A stretch of DNA of 64,000 nucleotides from Nonomuraea jabiensis (GTDB lineage: Bacteria > Actinomycetota > Actinomycetes > Streptosporangiales > Streptosporangiaceae), in contig NZ_JACHMB010000001.1 of NCBI RefSeq assembly GCF_014204795.1, forward strand, positions 8,196,501 to 8,260,500. Reading direction: 5' to 3'. The notes under the pieces were generated by a model, which was not told the DNA's origin, did no database searches, and saw nothing but the letters and a program-made list of their open reading frames with translations. A program made the position numbers and the translations under genes. This document shows positions 1 through 7,435 of the stretch, piece by piece; position 1 is the first letter of the stretch; every line of letters begins with the position of its first letter.

Positions 1-1548
1 CCACACCGGGTGGTACTCGAGGCCGGTCACCGACGCCGCCGTCACGATGTTCTGGCTGGGCTGGATCAGCGGGACGAACGGGCCGGAGGCGTTCAGCTTG
101 GTCTGGACGTCCACGTAGGCGGCCTTGCGGGCGTCGTCGCCGATCGCCGTGGCGGCCTTGTCACCGGCGGCCTCGATCTCCTTGGCCGCGCCCGCCTTCC
201 AGCCGGCCCGCAGGCCCACCGTCTTGCCCGGCAGGAACGCCAGGTAGTCGCTCGGGTCGGGGTAGTCCGGGCCCCAGTACCACAGGCCCATCTCCTCCTT
301 GCCGTTGCGGTAGTTGTCCAGGGCCGTGGTGACCGGCGCGGGCTGCAGGTCGACGGTGATGCCGACCTCCTTGAGGTTGGCCTGGATGCGCTCGGCCAGC
401 GGCTGGAAGGACAGGCCGTTGACGGTCAGCTCGCTTGGGTACTCCAGCTTGACGGTCGGATTCGACACGCCGCTGTCGGCCAGCGCCGCCTTGGCGCCCT
501 CGACGTCCCGCTTGGCCGCCTGGTCGGCGGGCAGCGCGCCGAGCAGCTGCGACGGGATGACGCCCGGCGCCTGCGCCGAGCCCTCGCCGGCCAGCTCCAG
601 CAGCCCCGCGTAGTCGACGCCCTTGCGGACCGCCTCCACGAACTTGGGGTTCGTCGTCGTCTTGCTGATCGCGGAGTCCTGGTTGGCCAGCAGGAAGATG
701 ACGTTCGCCGAGGCGGTCTTCTTGACCTGCAGGGTCGCGGGCATGCCGGTGACCTGGTCGCCCGACAGGTTGAGGGCGATCTGGCTGTCGCCGCGCTGGA
801 CGTTCAGCTTCTGCGTGGCGGCCTCGACGTTGCGGATGACGACCTTGTCGTAGGCGGGCTTGGTGCCGTAGTACTTGGGGTTCGCCTTGAGCGTGACCTG
901 GCTGCTCACGTTGAACGACTCGATCTGGTACGGGCCGGAGCCGGCGGAGGCCGAGTTCAGGTACTGCTCGGCCTTGTCCTGGGCGTCCGCGGTGGCGCCG
1001 TGCTCCTTGGCGACCTTGCTGTTGAGGATGCCGAGGGCCGGGTTGGGCAGGATGTACGGCAGCGCCGGGTTGGCCGCCTTCGACGTCAGCGTGATCGTCG
1101 AGTCGTCGGTCTTGGCCACCTCGACGCCGTCCAGCAGGAACGACGGCGTGCCCTTCATGTCCCGCACGCGCGTCAGCGAGAACACCACGTCGTCCGCCGT
1201 CACCGGCGACCCGTCCGCGAACGTGGCGCCCTTCTTCAGCTTGAGCGTCAGCGTCTTGCCGTCCTTGCTCAGCTCGTACGACTCGGCGAGCGCGGGCACC
1301 GGCTTGGTCACGTCGGCGCCGTCGAACGTCAGCAGCGTCTCGTAGACGGCCTTGCCGACGATCAGCCCCGTCGGCTCGTACGTGCGGCCCGGGTCGGCCG
1401 TCTTGAGGTCGAAGGACGTGTCGATGACGAGGGTCTTGCCCCCACCGCCGGACGCGGCGGGCGTCTGGGAGCCGCCGCCGCTGCCGCAGGCGGCCAGGGC
1501 GAGTGCACCGGCGAGCAGCACAGCCGCCGTCTGCGAGCGGGTCGCCAT
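1..1548 (-). CDS. ABC transporter substrate-binding lipoprotein, SBP_bac_5 family (C-terminus cut by window edge)
   Basis: This is the extracytoplasmic binding protein of an oligopeptide/dipeptide/nickel-type ABC importer. The first 516 codons are visible and the reading frame runs off the left edge. The start ATG at 1548 opens a lipoprotein signal peptide with lipobox LAAC and Cys21, followed by a Gly/Ser linker. Family hallmarks seen are the N-terminal 'LVIDTSFDLKTADPGRTYEP' type segment, the 'FADGSPVTADDVVFSLTRV' signature near residue 110, and the late 'YWGPDYPDPSDYL' segment. The gene is divergent from an Lrp/AsnC regulator, with an inverted repeat in the 112-bp gap, so control by that regulator is likely. 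The substrate cannot be told from sequence. Permease and ATPase genes would lie outside the window. Confidence 0.93.
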   Translation of the reverse strand, partial: MATRSQTAAVLLAGALALAACGSGGGSQTPAASGGGGKTLVIDTSFDLKTADPGRTYEPTGLIVGKAVYETLLTFDGADVTKPVPALAESYELSKDGKTLTLKLKKGATFADGSPVTADDVVFSLTRVRDMKGTPSFLLDGVEVAKTDDSTITLTSKAANPALPYILPNPALGILNSKVAKEHGATADAQDKAEQYLNSASAGSGPYQIESFNVSSQVTLKANPKYYGTKPAYDKVVIRNVEAATQKLNVQRGDSQIALNLSGDQVTGMPATLQVKKTASANVIFLLANQDSAISKTTTNPKFVEAVRKGVDYAGLLELAGEGSAQAPGVIPSQLLGALPADQAAKRDVEGAKAALADSGVSNPTVKLEYPSELTVNGLSFQPLAERIQANLKEVGITVDLQPAPVTTALDNYRNGKEEMGLWYWGPDYPDPSDYLAFLPGKTVGLRAGWKAGAAKEIEAAGDKAATAIGDDARKAAYVDVQTKLNASGPFVPLIQPSQNIVTAASVTGLEYHPVW

Positions 1549-1566
1549 GATGGGTCCTCCAAGATT

Positions 1567-1613
1567 TGGACGTTCGGCAGAAAGATGTCGAGGATTGTCC
1601 GGCAGAACGTCCA
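1567..1613. promoter_or_regulatory. Inverted and direct repeats in the SBP/Lrp divergent promoter
   Basis: The gap between the divergent genes holds a perfect 9-bp inverted repeat, TGGACGTTC (1567-1575) and GAACGTCCA (1605-1613). It also holds a direct repeat CGGCAGAA at 1575-1582 and 1600-1607, 25 bp apart. Spaced half-sites like this suit a multimeric Lrp-type regulator. Binding is inference; no experiment is implied. Confidence 0.5.
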
Positions 1614-1660
1614 GGCACTGTGCGGTCGGTAAGACGTATATAAAGGTCAGTGAGGTAATG

Positions 1661-2311
1661 ATGAGTGAAATTTCCAGAAATGGTGTCGGCGGTGGCGGTC
1701 AGCCTGGACGGATCGGCATCGGGCTCGAGCTTGACGACATCCACATGAAGATCCTCGAGGTCCTGCGCGAGAACGGCAGGATCTCGGTGGCCGCGCTGGC
1801 CGAGCGGGTGGGCATCTCCCGCGCGAACGCCTACACGCGTTTCGAGGCGCTGCGCGCCGACGGCGCGATCAAGCGTTTCACCGCCGAGATCGACCACGTG
1901 CGGGCCGGGCTCGGCATCACCGCCCTGATCTTCGTGACCGTGCGCCAGCAGATGTGGAAGCAGTTCCGGGCCGAGCTGGCCCGGATGCCGGAGGTGGAGT
2001 ACTGCGCGATCACCACCGGGCAGCACGACGCCATGATCCAGGTGCGGGTGTCCGACGTGGCCGCCGTGCACACCATGGTGACCGACCGGCTGGCCAACAT
2101 CCCGGCGGTCAAGGCGACGGAGACCGTGTTCATCCTGGACGAGGTGCTCAAGCGGCCGTACGTGCTGCCCAGCGACCGAGACCGTGACCGCGACCGGGCT
2201 CGTCCGGCGCGGCGGCCCGCCCAGGAGGGGGCGCAGGGCGGCGTGCCGCTCGGCAAGATGCGCTTCGTCGGCGCCGCCGAGGGCCGCGCCGCCCTCCGCA
2301 AGGACGACTGA
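1661..2311 (+). CDS. Lrp/AsnC family transcriptional regulator
   Basis: The predicted 216-aa protein has an N-terminal winged helix-turn-helix (ISVAALAERVGISRANAY, about residues 41-58) and a C-terminal RAM/AsnC ligand-binding domain with 'TVRQQMWKQF' and 'EYCAITTGQHDAMIQVRV'. Lrp-type regulators sense amino acids or small metabolites and usually act on neighbouring transport genes. Two adjacent ATG codons exist (1658, 1661); 1661 is preferred because the GAGG at 1652-1655 then has a 5-nt spacing. The C-terminal tail is odd: after the domain there are about 45 residues rich in Arg and Asp, including a DRDRDRDR run, which is longer than usual for the family. The gene is divergent from the binding-protein gene on its left. 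Confidence 0.92.
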   Translation: MSEISRNGVGGGGQPGRIGIGLELDDIHMKILEVLRENGRISVAALAERVGISRANAYTRFEALRADGAIKRFTAEIDHVRAGLGITALIFVTVRQQMWKQFRAELARMPEVEYCAITTGQHDAMIQVRVSDVAAVHTMVTDRLANIPAVKATETVFILDEVLKRPYVLPSDRDRDRDRARPARRPAQEGAQGGVPLGKMRFVGAAEGRAALRKDD

Positions 2312-2315
2312 GTGA

Positions 2316-2660
2316 TCAGCCGACTTCCCTGCACACGCTCACGTGCACCGTGTCGTCCCCGTCGAAGCTGAACTCCTCCACCAGGCGCAGCAGCCCGTCG
2401 TCCCCCTTCTCGATGCGGCTGCTGCTCTGGCCGCCCGCCTTCCCGCCGGCCTTCAGCGCGTGCGCGTACGAGATCGCCACCTGGGCGCCGTCGCGCATGC
2501 CCACGAAACGCCCGTGGGTCACGGTGTCGCCGGAGTAGCTGCCCCACACCACCCCGTCAGCTTCCTGGTACAGGAACTCCGTCGGGCTGTCCGGGTCGAC
2601 TGCGCTCGCGGTCGAGCTCACCATCACGAATTTGCGGCCGTTGAGATTCACGCCCGCCAT
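2316..2660 (-). CDS. Small protein of the 'N-acetylglutamate synthase-like' family
   Basis: A compact protein of about 114 aa. It has the pattern of a family often labelled 'n-acetylglutamate synthase' in actinobacteria: LNGRKFVMVSSTASA, then a 'TEFLYQEADGVVWGSYSGD' strand, 'GRFVGMRDGAQV', and a C-terminal 'LRLVEEFSFDGDD'. The fold looks like a small beta-rich domain. I see no acetyltransferase motif, so the enzymatic label is doubtful and no function is claimed. The ATG at 2660 (MAGVNLNGRKF) matches the family start; an ATG at 2672 is also in frame, and no strong ribosome site decides between them. It is convergent with the Lrp gene, 4 bp apart. Confidence 0.7.
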   Translation of the reverse strand: MAGVNLNGRKFVMVSSTASAVDPDSPTEFLYQEADGVVWGSYSGDTVTHGRFVGMRDGAQVAISYAHALKAGGKAGGQSSSRIEKGDDGLLRLVEEFSFDGDDTVHVSVCREVG

Positions 2661-2834
2661 CGTGGCCCACATTTCCGAAATATCAGCATCCGTCTGGACG
2701 GATCGTGAGGAGACCGGTCAATGATCGACAATCCGTCCACTCAGGATCGCCACCCTCGGAAACCTTCGTCCAGGTGATCCACCGGGCCCGGCCCCGCGGC
2801 AACTGGCGACCGCACGGACGGTCGGGCAGGGCGC

Positions 2835-3175
2835 TCAGGGCCCGGCGAGGGCGCGGCCGTGGTCGGCCGCGTACGCGGCGAACACCTCCGCCGGTGTTCC
2901 ATCCGTGTGGAGGAAACGCTGGTCGAGGATGGTGGCCAGGCTTCCCAGCACCGACGCACCCGCGGAGGAGTCGAGCTGCCGCACGGACGGGTCCGAGCGG
3001 TGCAGCAGCGCCAACCGGACCGCAGCCCAGGATGATCGTGACGGCCCACATGCCGACCACCGTCGCCATGGCGAGCGGACCGGCGAGCCCCACCACACGC
3101 CTGCGCGCCCGCAGCCGCCGGGCCAGTCTCCACTCGCCCACCGCGCGGTCAGCGGTGCGCCGGGCGTCGCGCTCG
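2835..3175 (-). pseudogene. Frameshifted small membrane protein, unknown family
   Basis: The minus strand carries a plausible coding stretch in two frames. The upstream part (about 3175 to 3030) encodes an Arg-rich segment followed by a hydrophobic helix (LAMATVVGMWAVTIIL). The downstream part, one base out of frame, encodes RLALLHRSDPSVRQLDSS and ends at a stop at 2835. A single-base shift near 3020 would join them. No start codon is obvious because the left end abuts an unrelated MFS fragment on the other strand. I do not recognise the family. Confidence 0.4.
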
Positions 3176-3181
3176 GCGGCG

Positions 3182-3340
3182 CGGGGGCTGCCGGGCGAGC
3201 TCGCCGCGCAGGTCCTCGCCCCCGCTCGTGAGGCTTTCGCCGGCGGACTCAACGTGGCGGCCGGCATCGCGGCGGTCATCGCGGGCGGCGCGGCGATTCT
3301 CGCACTCCTGCGGCTGCGCCACATCCCGCCCACCGGCTGA
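3182..3340 (+). pseudogene. C-terminal relic of an MFS drug transporter
   Basis: This open stretch encodes the typical end of a 14-helix DHA2-type major facilitator: LPGELAAQVLAPAREAFAGG followed by a last hydrophobic helix (AAGIAAVIAGGAAILALL) and a short cytoplasmic tail. No upstream MFS sequence is in frame; at about 3180 it runs into an unrelated opposite-strand coding stretch. It is therefore a leftover tail. It differs from the MFS fragments at 4894 and 6857, so it comes from another gene. Confidence 0.55.
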
Positions 3341-3371
3341 GCGCGACAGCCGATGACGCGGCGGGCACGGC

Positions 3372-4124
3372 TCAGTGGGGGACCACTCCGTTGGCCAGGA
3401 CCCGGCGGTAGGCGGTCACGCGGTCCTCGACGCTGTCCAGGCAGCAGCTGGAGCACTTCACCGCCTCGTCCGAGGTGTAGTAGAGGCAGCACGTGTTGCG
3501 CAGGTAGAACAGCCCTTCGCGATCGCCCTCCCGGAGCCTGATCACTTCGCCGAGCTGCTCCAGGCCGCCGGTGGAGGCGGCCAGGAACTCCTCGTAGGCC
3601 CGTTGCAGCAGGTCGACGTCGCCGCCGCGTCGGCTGGCGATGCAGAATGCCGCCGCGCACCCGTGCGCGACTCCGCCATAGAGCTGGCGTAGGCCCGCCC
3701 GGGTGCGCGTCCGCATGGAGTGCGCGAGCGGGAGGAGATGCTCGTCGAGCACCCAGGAGACGAGCGTGTGGACGGGCGCCTCCACGGTGCTCGGCTCGCG
3801 GAGCGCGACCGCCTCGAACCCGTGGTGCTCGGAGAGCCGGATGGCGACGTTGTGCGGTCGCATGTCCACGACCACCCTGTCGAGCGCCCACGCCAGCAAC
3901 GCGGACGCGGTCACGGTGCCCGCGTACACGGCCATGACGGTCAGCGCGGTGGCGTGATCCGATCTCTGGCCGCTGGCCGCGCGCTCGGCTTCCAGCACGC
4001 GGGAGAGTTCTTCCGATGAGGAGTCGAGCAGCCGGTCGCACGCGATCCAGCCGTCGTCCGGCGTCAGGCCACGTTCGAGCCGGAAGCGCTCCCCGAACGA
4101 TTCCAGCCGCGAGAAGACATCCAT
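3372..4124 (-). CDS. FhuF-like (2Fe-2S) protein, probable siderophore-iron reductase
   Basis: A protein of 250 aa whose C-terminus has CC, ten residues, then C-x2-C (in CCLYYTSDEAVKCSSC). This is exactly the C-C-x10-C-x2-C pattern that binds the unusual 2Fe-2S cluster of FhuF. The body shows the family's acidic N-terminal half and the conserved 'VVVDMRPHNVAIRL' region. FhuF proteins reduce ferric siderophores in the cytoplasm to free the iron. The start is taken at ATG 4124; a GTG at 4130 is an alternative. The promoter region carries a CTAC-N11-GTAG dyad and a CsoR-like box, which is unexpected for an iron gene, where an iron box of the DtxR/IdeR type would be usual. No siderophore genes adjoin it. 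Confidence 0.8.
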   Translation of the reverse strand: MDVFSRLESFGERFRLERGLTPDDGWIACDRLLDSSSEELSRVLEAERAASGQRSDHATALTVMAVYAGTVTASALLAWALDRVVVDMRPHNVAIRLSEHHGFEAVALREPSTVEAPVHTLVSWVLDEHLLPLAHSMRTRTRAGLRQLYGGVAHGCAAAFCIASRRGGDVDLLQRAYEEFLAASTGGLEQLGEVIRLREGDREGLFYLRNTCCLYYTSDEAVKCSSCCLDSVEDRVTAYRRVLANGVVPH

Positions 4125-4139
4125 CACCACAGGACCGCA

Positions 4140-4158
4140 CTACGTATCGCCATAGTAG
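4140..4158. promoter_or_regulatory. 19-bp CTAC-N11-GTAG dyad, copy 1
   Basis: The site CTACGTATCGCCATAGTAG lies 16 bp upstream of the FhuF-like start. The same 19-bp layout recurs at 12764-12782 (csoR operon) and 22260-22278 (second P-type ATPase). This copy and the one at 22260 also share the 13-nt string GCCATAGTAGACG. The layout resembles BlaI/CopY-type operators, which are built on TAC/GTA half-sites; that assignment is inference. Confidence 0.5.
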
Positions 4159-4164
4159 ACGATG

Positions 4165-4181
4165 GTACCCCTAACGGGTAT
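4165..4181. promoter_or_regulatory. CsoR-like box upstream of the FhuF-like gene
   Basis: The 17-mer GTACCCCTAACGGGTAT contains a perfect TACCC-N5-GGGTA inverted repeat. It has the same length and ends as five further boxes in the window, near csoR, both copZ genes, an FAD oxidoreductase and an Opp-type operon. Confidence 0.45.
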
Positions 4182-4230
4182 ACGGTAGGAAGCGGTGCGC
4201 GACCGGATCTTCGCCGCGCAGTCGCGGGCC

Positions 4231-4815
4231 TCAGCGCTCGATGAGAGCGGCGATCACCCGCCGCAGGCGCTCGCGCAGGTCCGGCGCGTGTGGGCCGCGG
4301 GTCAGGAGAAGCTGGTGGGCCGCGCCGACCAGGGCGAGGGCCACGGAGGCGGTGTCGGCGCCGGGAGGGATGCGGCCGAGCCGCTGTTCGGCCTCCAGGT
4401 AGGCGGTGAACAGCCGTTCGTTCGCGTCCGGTTCGAGCGTGCCCTCGCCGTGCGCCTCGCTCGGGCGCGGCACGATGGACGGTCGCGCCAGCGCGAGGCC
4501 GGCCAGCGCCAGGATGTTTGCGGCGCACAGCGTCTCGATGCCCGCCATGAGGTTGTCCGCCACGGTCGCGGTGCCGGCCCGGTCGAGCAGACCTTGCAGG
4601 CGCCGCGTCGCTGTCCGCGCCCGGTCGACGAACAGTGCGGCCAGGAAGCCGTCCAGGTCGCCGAAGTGGTTGTGGAGCAGCCCGGTGGCGACGCCGGCCT
4701 CGCGGGTGATGGCTCGGCCGGTCAGCCCGGAGGGGCCCTCGCGCAGCAGCACTTGCTCGGCGGCGTCGAAGAGTTGCTGCCGGACTTCGGGGATGGTGAC
4801 GCCACGCGGTGACAT
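4231..4815 (-). CDS. TetR family transcriptional repressor
   Basis: This 194-aa protein has an N-terminal TetR helix-turn-helix (about residues 8-54: QLFDAAEQVLLREGPSGLTG, REAGVATGLLHNHFGD) and a variable helical ligand-binding domain. The start ATG at 4815 is preceded by a GGAG. The gene is divergent from an MFS exporter whose start is 79 bp away. A 37-bp palindrome sits between them. This is the standard arrangement of a drug-sensing repressor and its exporter, but here the exporter is broken, so the repressor may have lost its main target. Confidence 0.9.
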   Translation of the reverse strand: MSPRGVTIPEVRQQLFDAAEQVLLREGPSGLTGRAITREAGVATGLLHNHFGDLDGFLAALFVDRARTATRRLQGLLDRAGTATVADNLMAGIETLCAANILALAGLALARPSIVPRPSEAHGEGTLEPDANERLFTAYLEAEQRLGRIPPGADTASVALALVGAAHQLLLTRGPHAPDLRERLRRVIAALIER

Positions 4816-4843
4816 GACTCCGGACTCTACCCGCCTTGCCAGA

Positions 4844-4880
4844 ATGAACACTCGCTCATACGGTATGAGCGAGTGTTCAT
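4844..4880. promoter_or_regulatory. 37-bp perfect palindrome, TetR operator
   Basis: Two 18-bp arms (ATGAACACTCGCTCATAC at 4844-4861 and its exact reverse complement at 4863-4880) flank a single central G. The site lies between the divergent TetR and MFS genes, 13 bp before the MFS start codon. It is almost certainly the repressor's operator. Confidence 0.85.
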
Positions 4881-4893
4881 CCTAGGGAGGGGT

Positions 4894-5375
4894 ATGGAGA
4901 CGCGAGAGTACGCATGGACCCGCGGGAATGTGTTCGCCCTGGTCGCGCTCTGTTCGGCCCAGGTGCTCGACGCGGTCGACACCACGGTGGTGAACGTGGC
5001 GCTGCCCGCCATCGAGGACGAGTTGGGGTTCGCGGCGGCCGACCTGTCCTGGGTGGTGAACGCGTACATGGTGCCCTTCGGCGGGTTCCTGCTGCTCGGC
5101 GGCCGGCTGGGTGACCTGTTCGGGCATCGGCGGATCCTGATGGGCGGCGTCGCGCTGTTCACGGGGGCGTCGCTGGTGGCCGGGCTGGCGCAGAACGCCG
5201 GAGTGCTGATCGGGGCACGCGCCGCGCAGGGGCTGGCGGCGGCGCTGGTCGCGCCGATGACGCCGGCGCTGATAGCCCTGATCTTCCCCGAGGGACGGGC
5301 GCGGAGCAGGGCGTTCGCGGTGTGGGCGACGGCGACCGCGGTGAGCAGCACGCTCGGCCTGGTCGTGTCCCGCCT
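4894..5375 (+). pseudogene. N-terminal half of a DHA2-type MFS exporter, truncated
   Basis: After GGGAGGGG and ATG 4894 the frame encodes the first helices of a drug:proton antiporter. It has the family signature LDAVDTTVVNVALPAI, motif A (GGRLGDLFGHRR) and motif C-region residues up to about 'TAVSSTLGLV'. Around 5370 the MFS homology stops and the frame continues into unrelated sequence up to 5553. The C-terminal half of an MFS of the same type resumes at 6857 on the same strand. About 100 residues of the middle are missing and replaced by a segment holding an opposite-strand ABC ATPase gene. The transporter is not functional as it stands. Confidence 0.8.
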
Positions 5376-5516
5376 CGGCCGGCGAGGACAGCAGTGCCAG
5401 GAGGGGGTCGGCCACGATGCGTGGCGGCAGGCCCTCGTCGGCTGCCAGGCGGCAGGCGCTGATGACATCCCGCCCGTCCGGCTGCCGCCGCCCCTGTCGT
5501 TCGCGGCGCTTCGAAG

Positions 5517-6380
5517 TCAGAGGACGGCGGCCGACGGCGACGCGGTCTGGTGAGGCATGGTGACGGGAACGGGCTGTGCGCGAGCGGCCCAGCGGCCGTC
5601 GTCGCTGCGGACGATGCGTACCGGATGGTCGAAGCACGCGCTGACCAGCTCGCTCGTCAGGACCTCCACGACCGGCCCGGCGGCCAGGCAGCGCCCCTCG
5701 CGCAGCAGCATGGAGTGCGTCGTGGTGGCCGGCAGCTCCTCCAGGTGGTGGGTGACCAGCACGGTGGCCAGCGACGAGTGCCGGGTGCGCAGCGCGTCGA
5801 TGCTGGCCAGCAGCTGCTCGCGGGCGGCCAGGTCGAGCCCCGTAGCGGGCTCGTCGAGCAGCAGGAGCCGGGGTTGCGGCATGAGGGCACGCGCGATCAG
5901 CGCGCGGCCGCGTTCGCCCTGGGAGAGGGTGGGCCACGTCGCCTGCGCCCGGTGGCTCATGCCGAGCATGGCGATCAGCCGATCCGCCCGCTCGGCCTCC
6001 TGCTCGCCGGGCGTCCAGCGGGGCACGAGCGCGGCGGTGTTGGTCAGGCCGGTGAGCACCACGTCGCGCACCCGCAACGGCCCGTCGGGAGCGTGACGCG
6101 GGTTGACGTGCCCCAGGTACGAGCGCAGCTCGCGGACGTCGACCCGGCCCAGGGTCCGGCCGAGCACCTCGACCACGCCGCGGGTCGGGTGGGTGACGGC
6201 GCCGAGCAATCCGAGCAGGGTGCTCTTGCCCGCCCCGTTGGCACCGAGCAGCGCCCAGTGCTCCCCGGGACTGACGGTGAGCGAGATGCCCTGCAGCAGG
6301 TGACGACCGTCGCGGACGAGATCCACGGCGTCGGCCCGCAACACGTGCCCGGTGTCGGCCGGACGGGAGACGATCGTCAT
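5517..6380 (-). CDS. Orphan ABC transporter ATP-binding protein
   Basis: A single nucleotide-binding domain of 287 aa. Walker A is GANGAGKST, the signature is LSQGERGR, Walker B is LLLLDEPATGLD and the H-loop is VLVTHHLEE. The arrangement resembles ModF- or FecE-like ATPases that serve metal-complex importers. The start ATG 6380 has a good GGGGAGG ribosome site. No permease or binding-protein gene adjoins it; the gene sits inside the gap that splits an MFS transporter. It may have arrived with a deletion/insertion event and use a permease encoded elsewhere, or it may act outside transport. The substrate is unknown. Confidence 0.85.
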   Translation of the reverse strand: MTIVSRPADTGHVLRADAVDLVRDGRHLLQGISLTVSPGEHWALLGANGAGKSTLLGLLGAVTHPTRGVVEVLGRTLGRVDVRELRSYLGHVNPRHAPDGPLRVRDVVLTGLTNTAALVPRWTPGEQEAERADRLIAMLGMSHRAQATWPTLSQGERGRALIARALMPQPRLLLLDEPATGLDLAAREQLLASIDALRTRHSSLATVLVTHHLEELPATTTHSMLLREGRCLAAGPVVEVLTSELVSACFDHPVRIVRSDDGRWAARAQPVPVTMPHQTASPSAAVL

Positions 6381-6518
6381 CGGCCCGCCTCCCCGCCGAT
6401 CGGCCACGCGTGGGTCGCCTCCTCGCACTCCGGCGGTCGAGACGCCACATGCCCGTTCCGCAGCCAGGCCACCACTCAACTCCTCTCATCTCACAGGCCA
6501 TCAACTTATCAGGTTCTC

Positions 6519-6533
6519 AGACATCTGATGTCT
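6519..6533. promoter_or_regulatory. 15-bp palindrome upstream of the orphan ABC ATPase
   Basis: AGACATCTGATGTCT is a perfect palindrome with one central base, about 140 bp upstream of the ATPase start and surrounded by AT-richer sequence. It looks like a GntR- or similar dimer operator. The cognate regulator is not evident in the window. Confidence 0.4.
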
Positions 6534-6686
6534 AAGCCACTCGCCGGGTCAGCCTGCCGGAGGAGCGGGTCGGTGTACGGCGGCTGCGAGATCGAGCTGG
6601 AGGGGCGCACGTCAACGCCGCGCTGAACGTCGGGCCGCCCCGTCGGAGATCTCCGAGGCGCTCCTGGAACGGCCGGGACCGGCGTT

Positions 6687-6840
6687 TCAGGCGTGGGCGG
6701 GTTCGGTGGCGCCGAACCACCGCTGCAAGGCTGCCCGAAGTTCCTTCATCTCCGTGGGGTCTGGGTGGGGTGATGCGGATGCCCAGGCCACATGGCAGTC
6801 CGGCCGCAGGAGCAGGGCGGTGAGCGCTGAGGTCTGGGAG
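6687..6840 (-). pseudogene. C-terminal relic of an FAD-dependent aromatic monooxygenase
   Basis: The minus strand reads TSALTALLLRPDCHVAWAS and then an Arg/Leu-rich helix ending RAALQRWFGATEPAHA and a stop at 6687. 'LLLRPDxHVAW' followed by 'LRAALxRWFG' is the usual end of PheA/TfdB-type FAD monooxygenases. Nothing upstream continues the frame, because the second MFS fragment begins at 6857 on the other strand. It is a gene tail left by rearrangement. Confidence 0.55.
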
Positions 6841-6856
6841 CGCGCGGTGACGATAT

Positions 6857-7420
6857 ATGCGGGCCAGTGCGCTGTTCGGCGCGTTCTACCTGGCCACGCT
6901 GTTCATGCAGCAGGTGCTCGGGACCTCGGCGCCGGTGACGGGGCTGGCGTACCTGCCGCTGACCGTCATCATGATCGGCGCCTCCTGGGCCGCCCCGGCG
7001 CTGCTGCGCCGCTTCGGCATCCGGGCGGTGGTCAGCTGCGGGATGCTGGTCGCGGCCGGGGGGTTGCTGTGGCTGGGCGGGGTCACGCCGACGGGGGGAC
7101 TGCTGGGGAACGTGGTCGTGCCGCTGGCGGTCGCCGGCGCCGGGTTCGGGATCGTGATCGTCCCGCTCACCGACGCCGCGCTGTCCGGCGTCGCGCCGTC
7201 CGACAGCGGCGTGGCCTCCGCACTGCTCAACGTCAGCGCCCAGCTGGGCGGCGCGCTGGGCCTGGCGGTGCTCGCGACCATGGCTGCCACCCGTGCCGGT
7301 GAGCGGCCCGACGCGGCGGCGCTCACCGACGGCTACGGCCTGGCCTTCGTCGCCTCCGCGGTCCTGATGGCGTTCTGCGCCGCGATCGCGATGGCGTTCT
7401 TCCGGAGGGGACGAGCATGA
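6857..7420 (+). pseudogene. C-terminal half of the split MFS exporter
   Basis: The 187 codons encode the last helices of a DHA2-type exporter. They show 'LFGAFYLATLFMQQVLG', 'AYLPLTVIMIGAS', the 'GIVIVPLTDAALSGV' segment and the typical 'SGVASALLNVSAQLGGALG' motif. It ends in a short basic tail. It complements the truncated N-terminal half at 4894-5375 on the same strand, so the two were probably one gene before a 1.5-kb insertion with loss of the middle. The first ATG (6857) lies inside what should be a transmembrane region, so independent translation of a working protein is unlikely. Confidence 0.75.
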
Positions 7421-7435
7421 CGGCGACCGCCGGAC

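Noticed and set aside
10..1632. Long plus-strand open frame opposite the binding-protein gene
   Set aside because: It is the antisense shadow of a clear lipoprotein gene; its translation is Arg/Val/Leu-rich without domains, as expected of opposite-strand frames at 70% GC.
5376..5510. Minus-strand coding-like stretch (ISACRLAADEGLPPRIVADP) after the ABC ATPase
   Set aside because: Too short and without a recognisable family; mentioned as possible debris but not listed as a gene.
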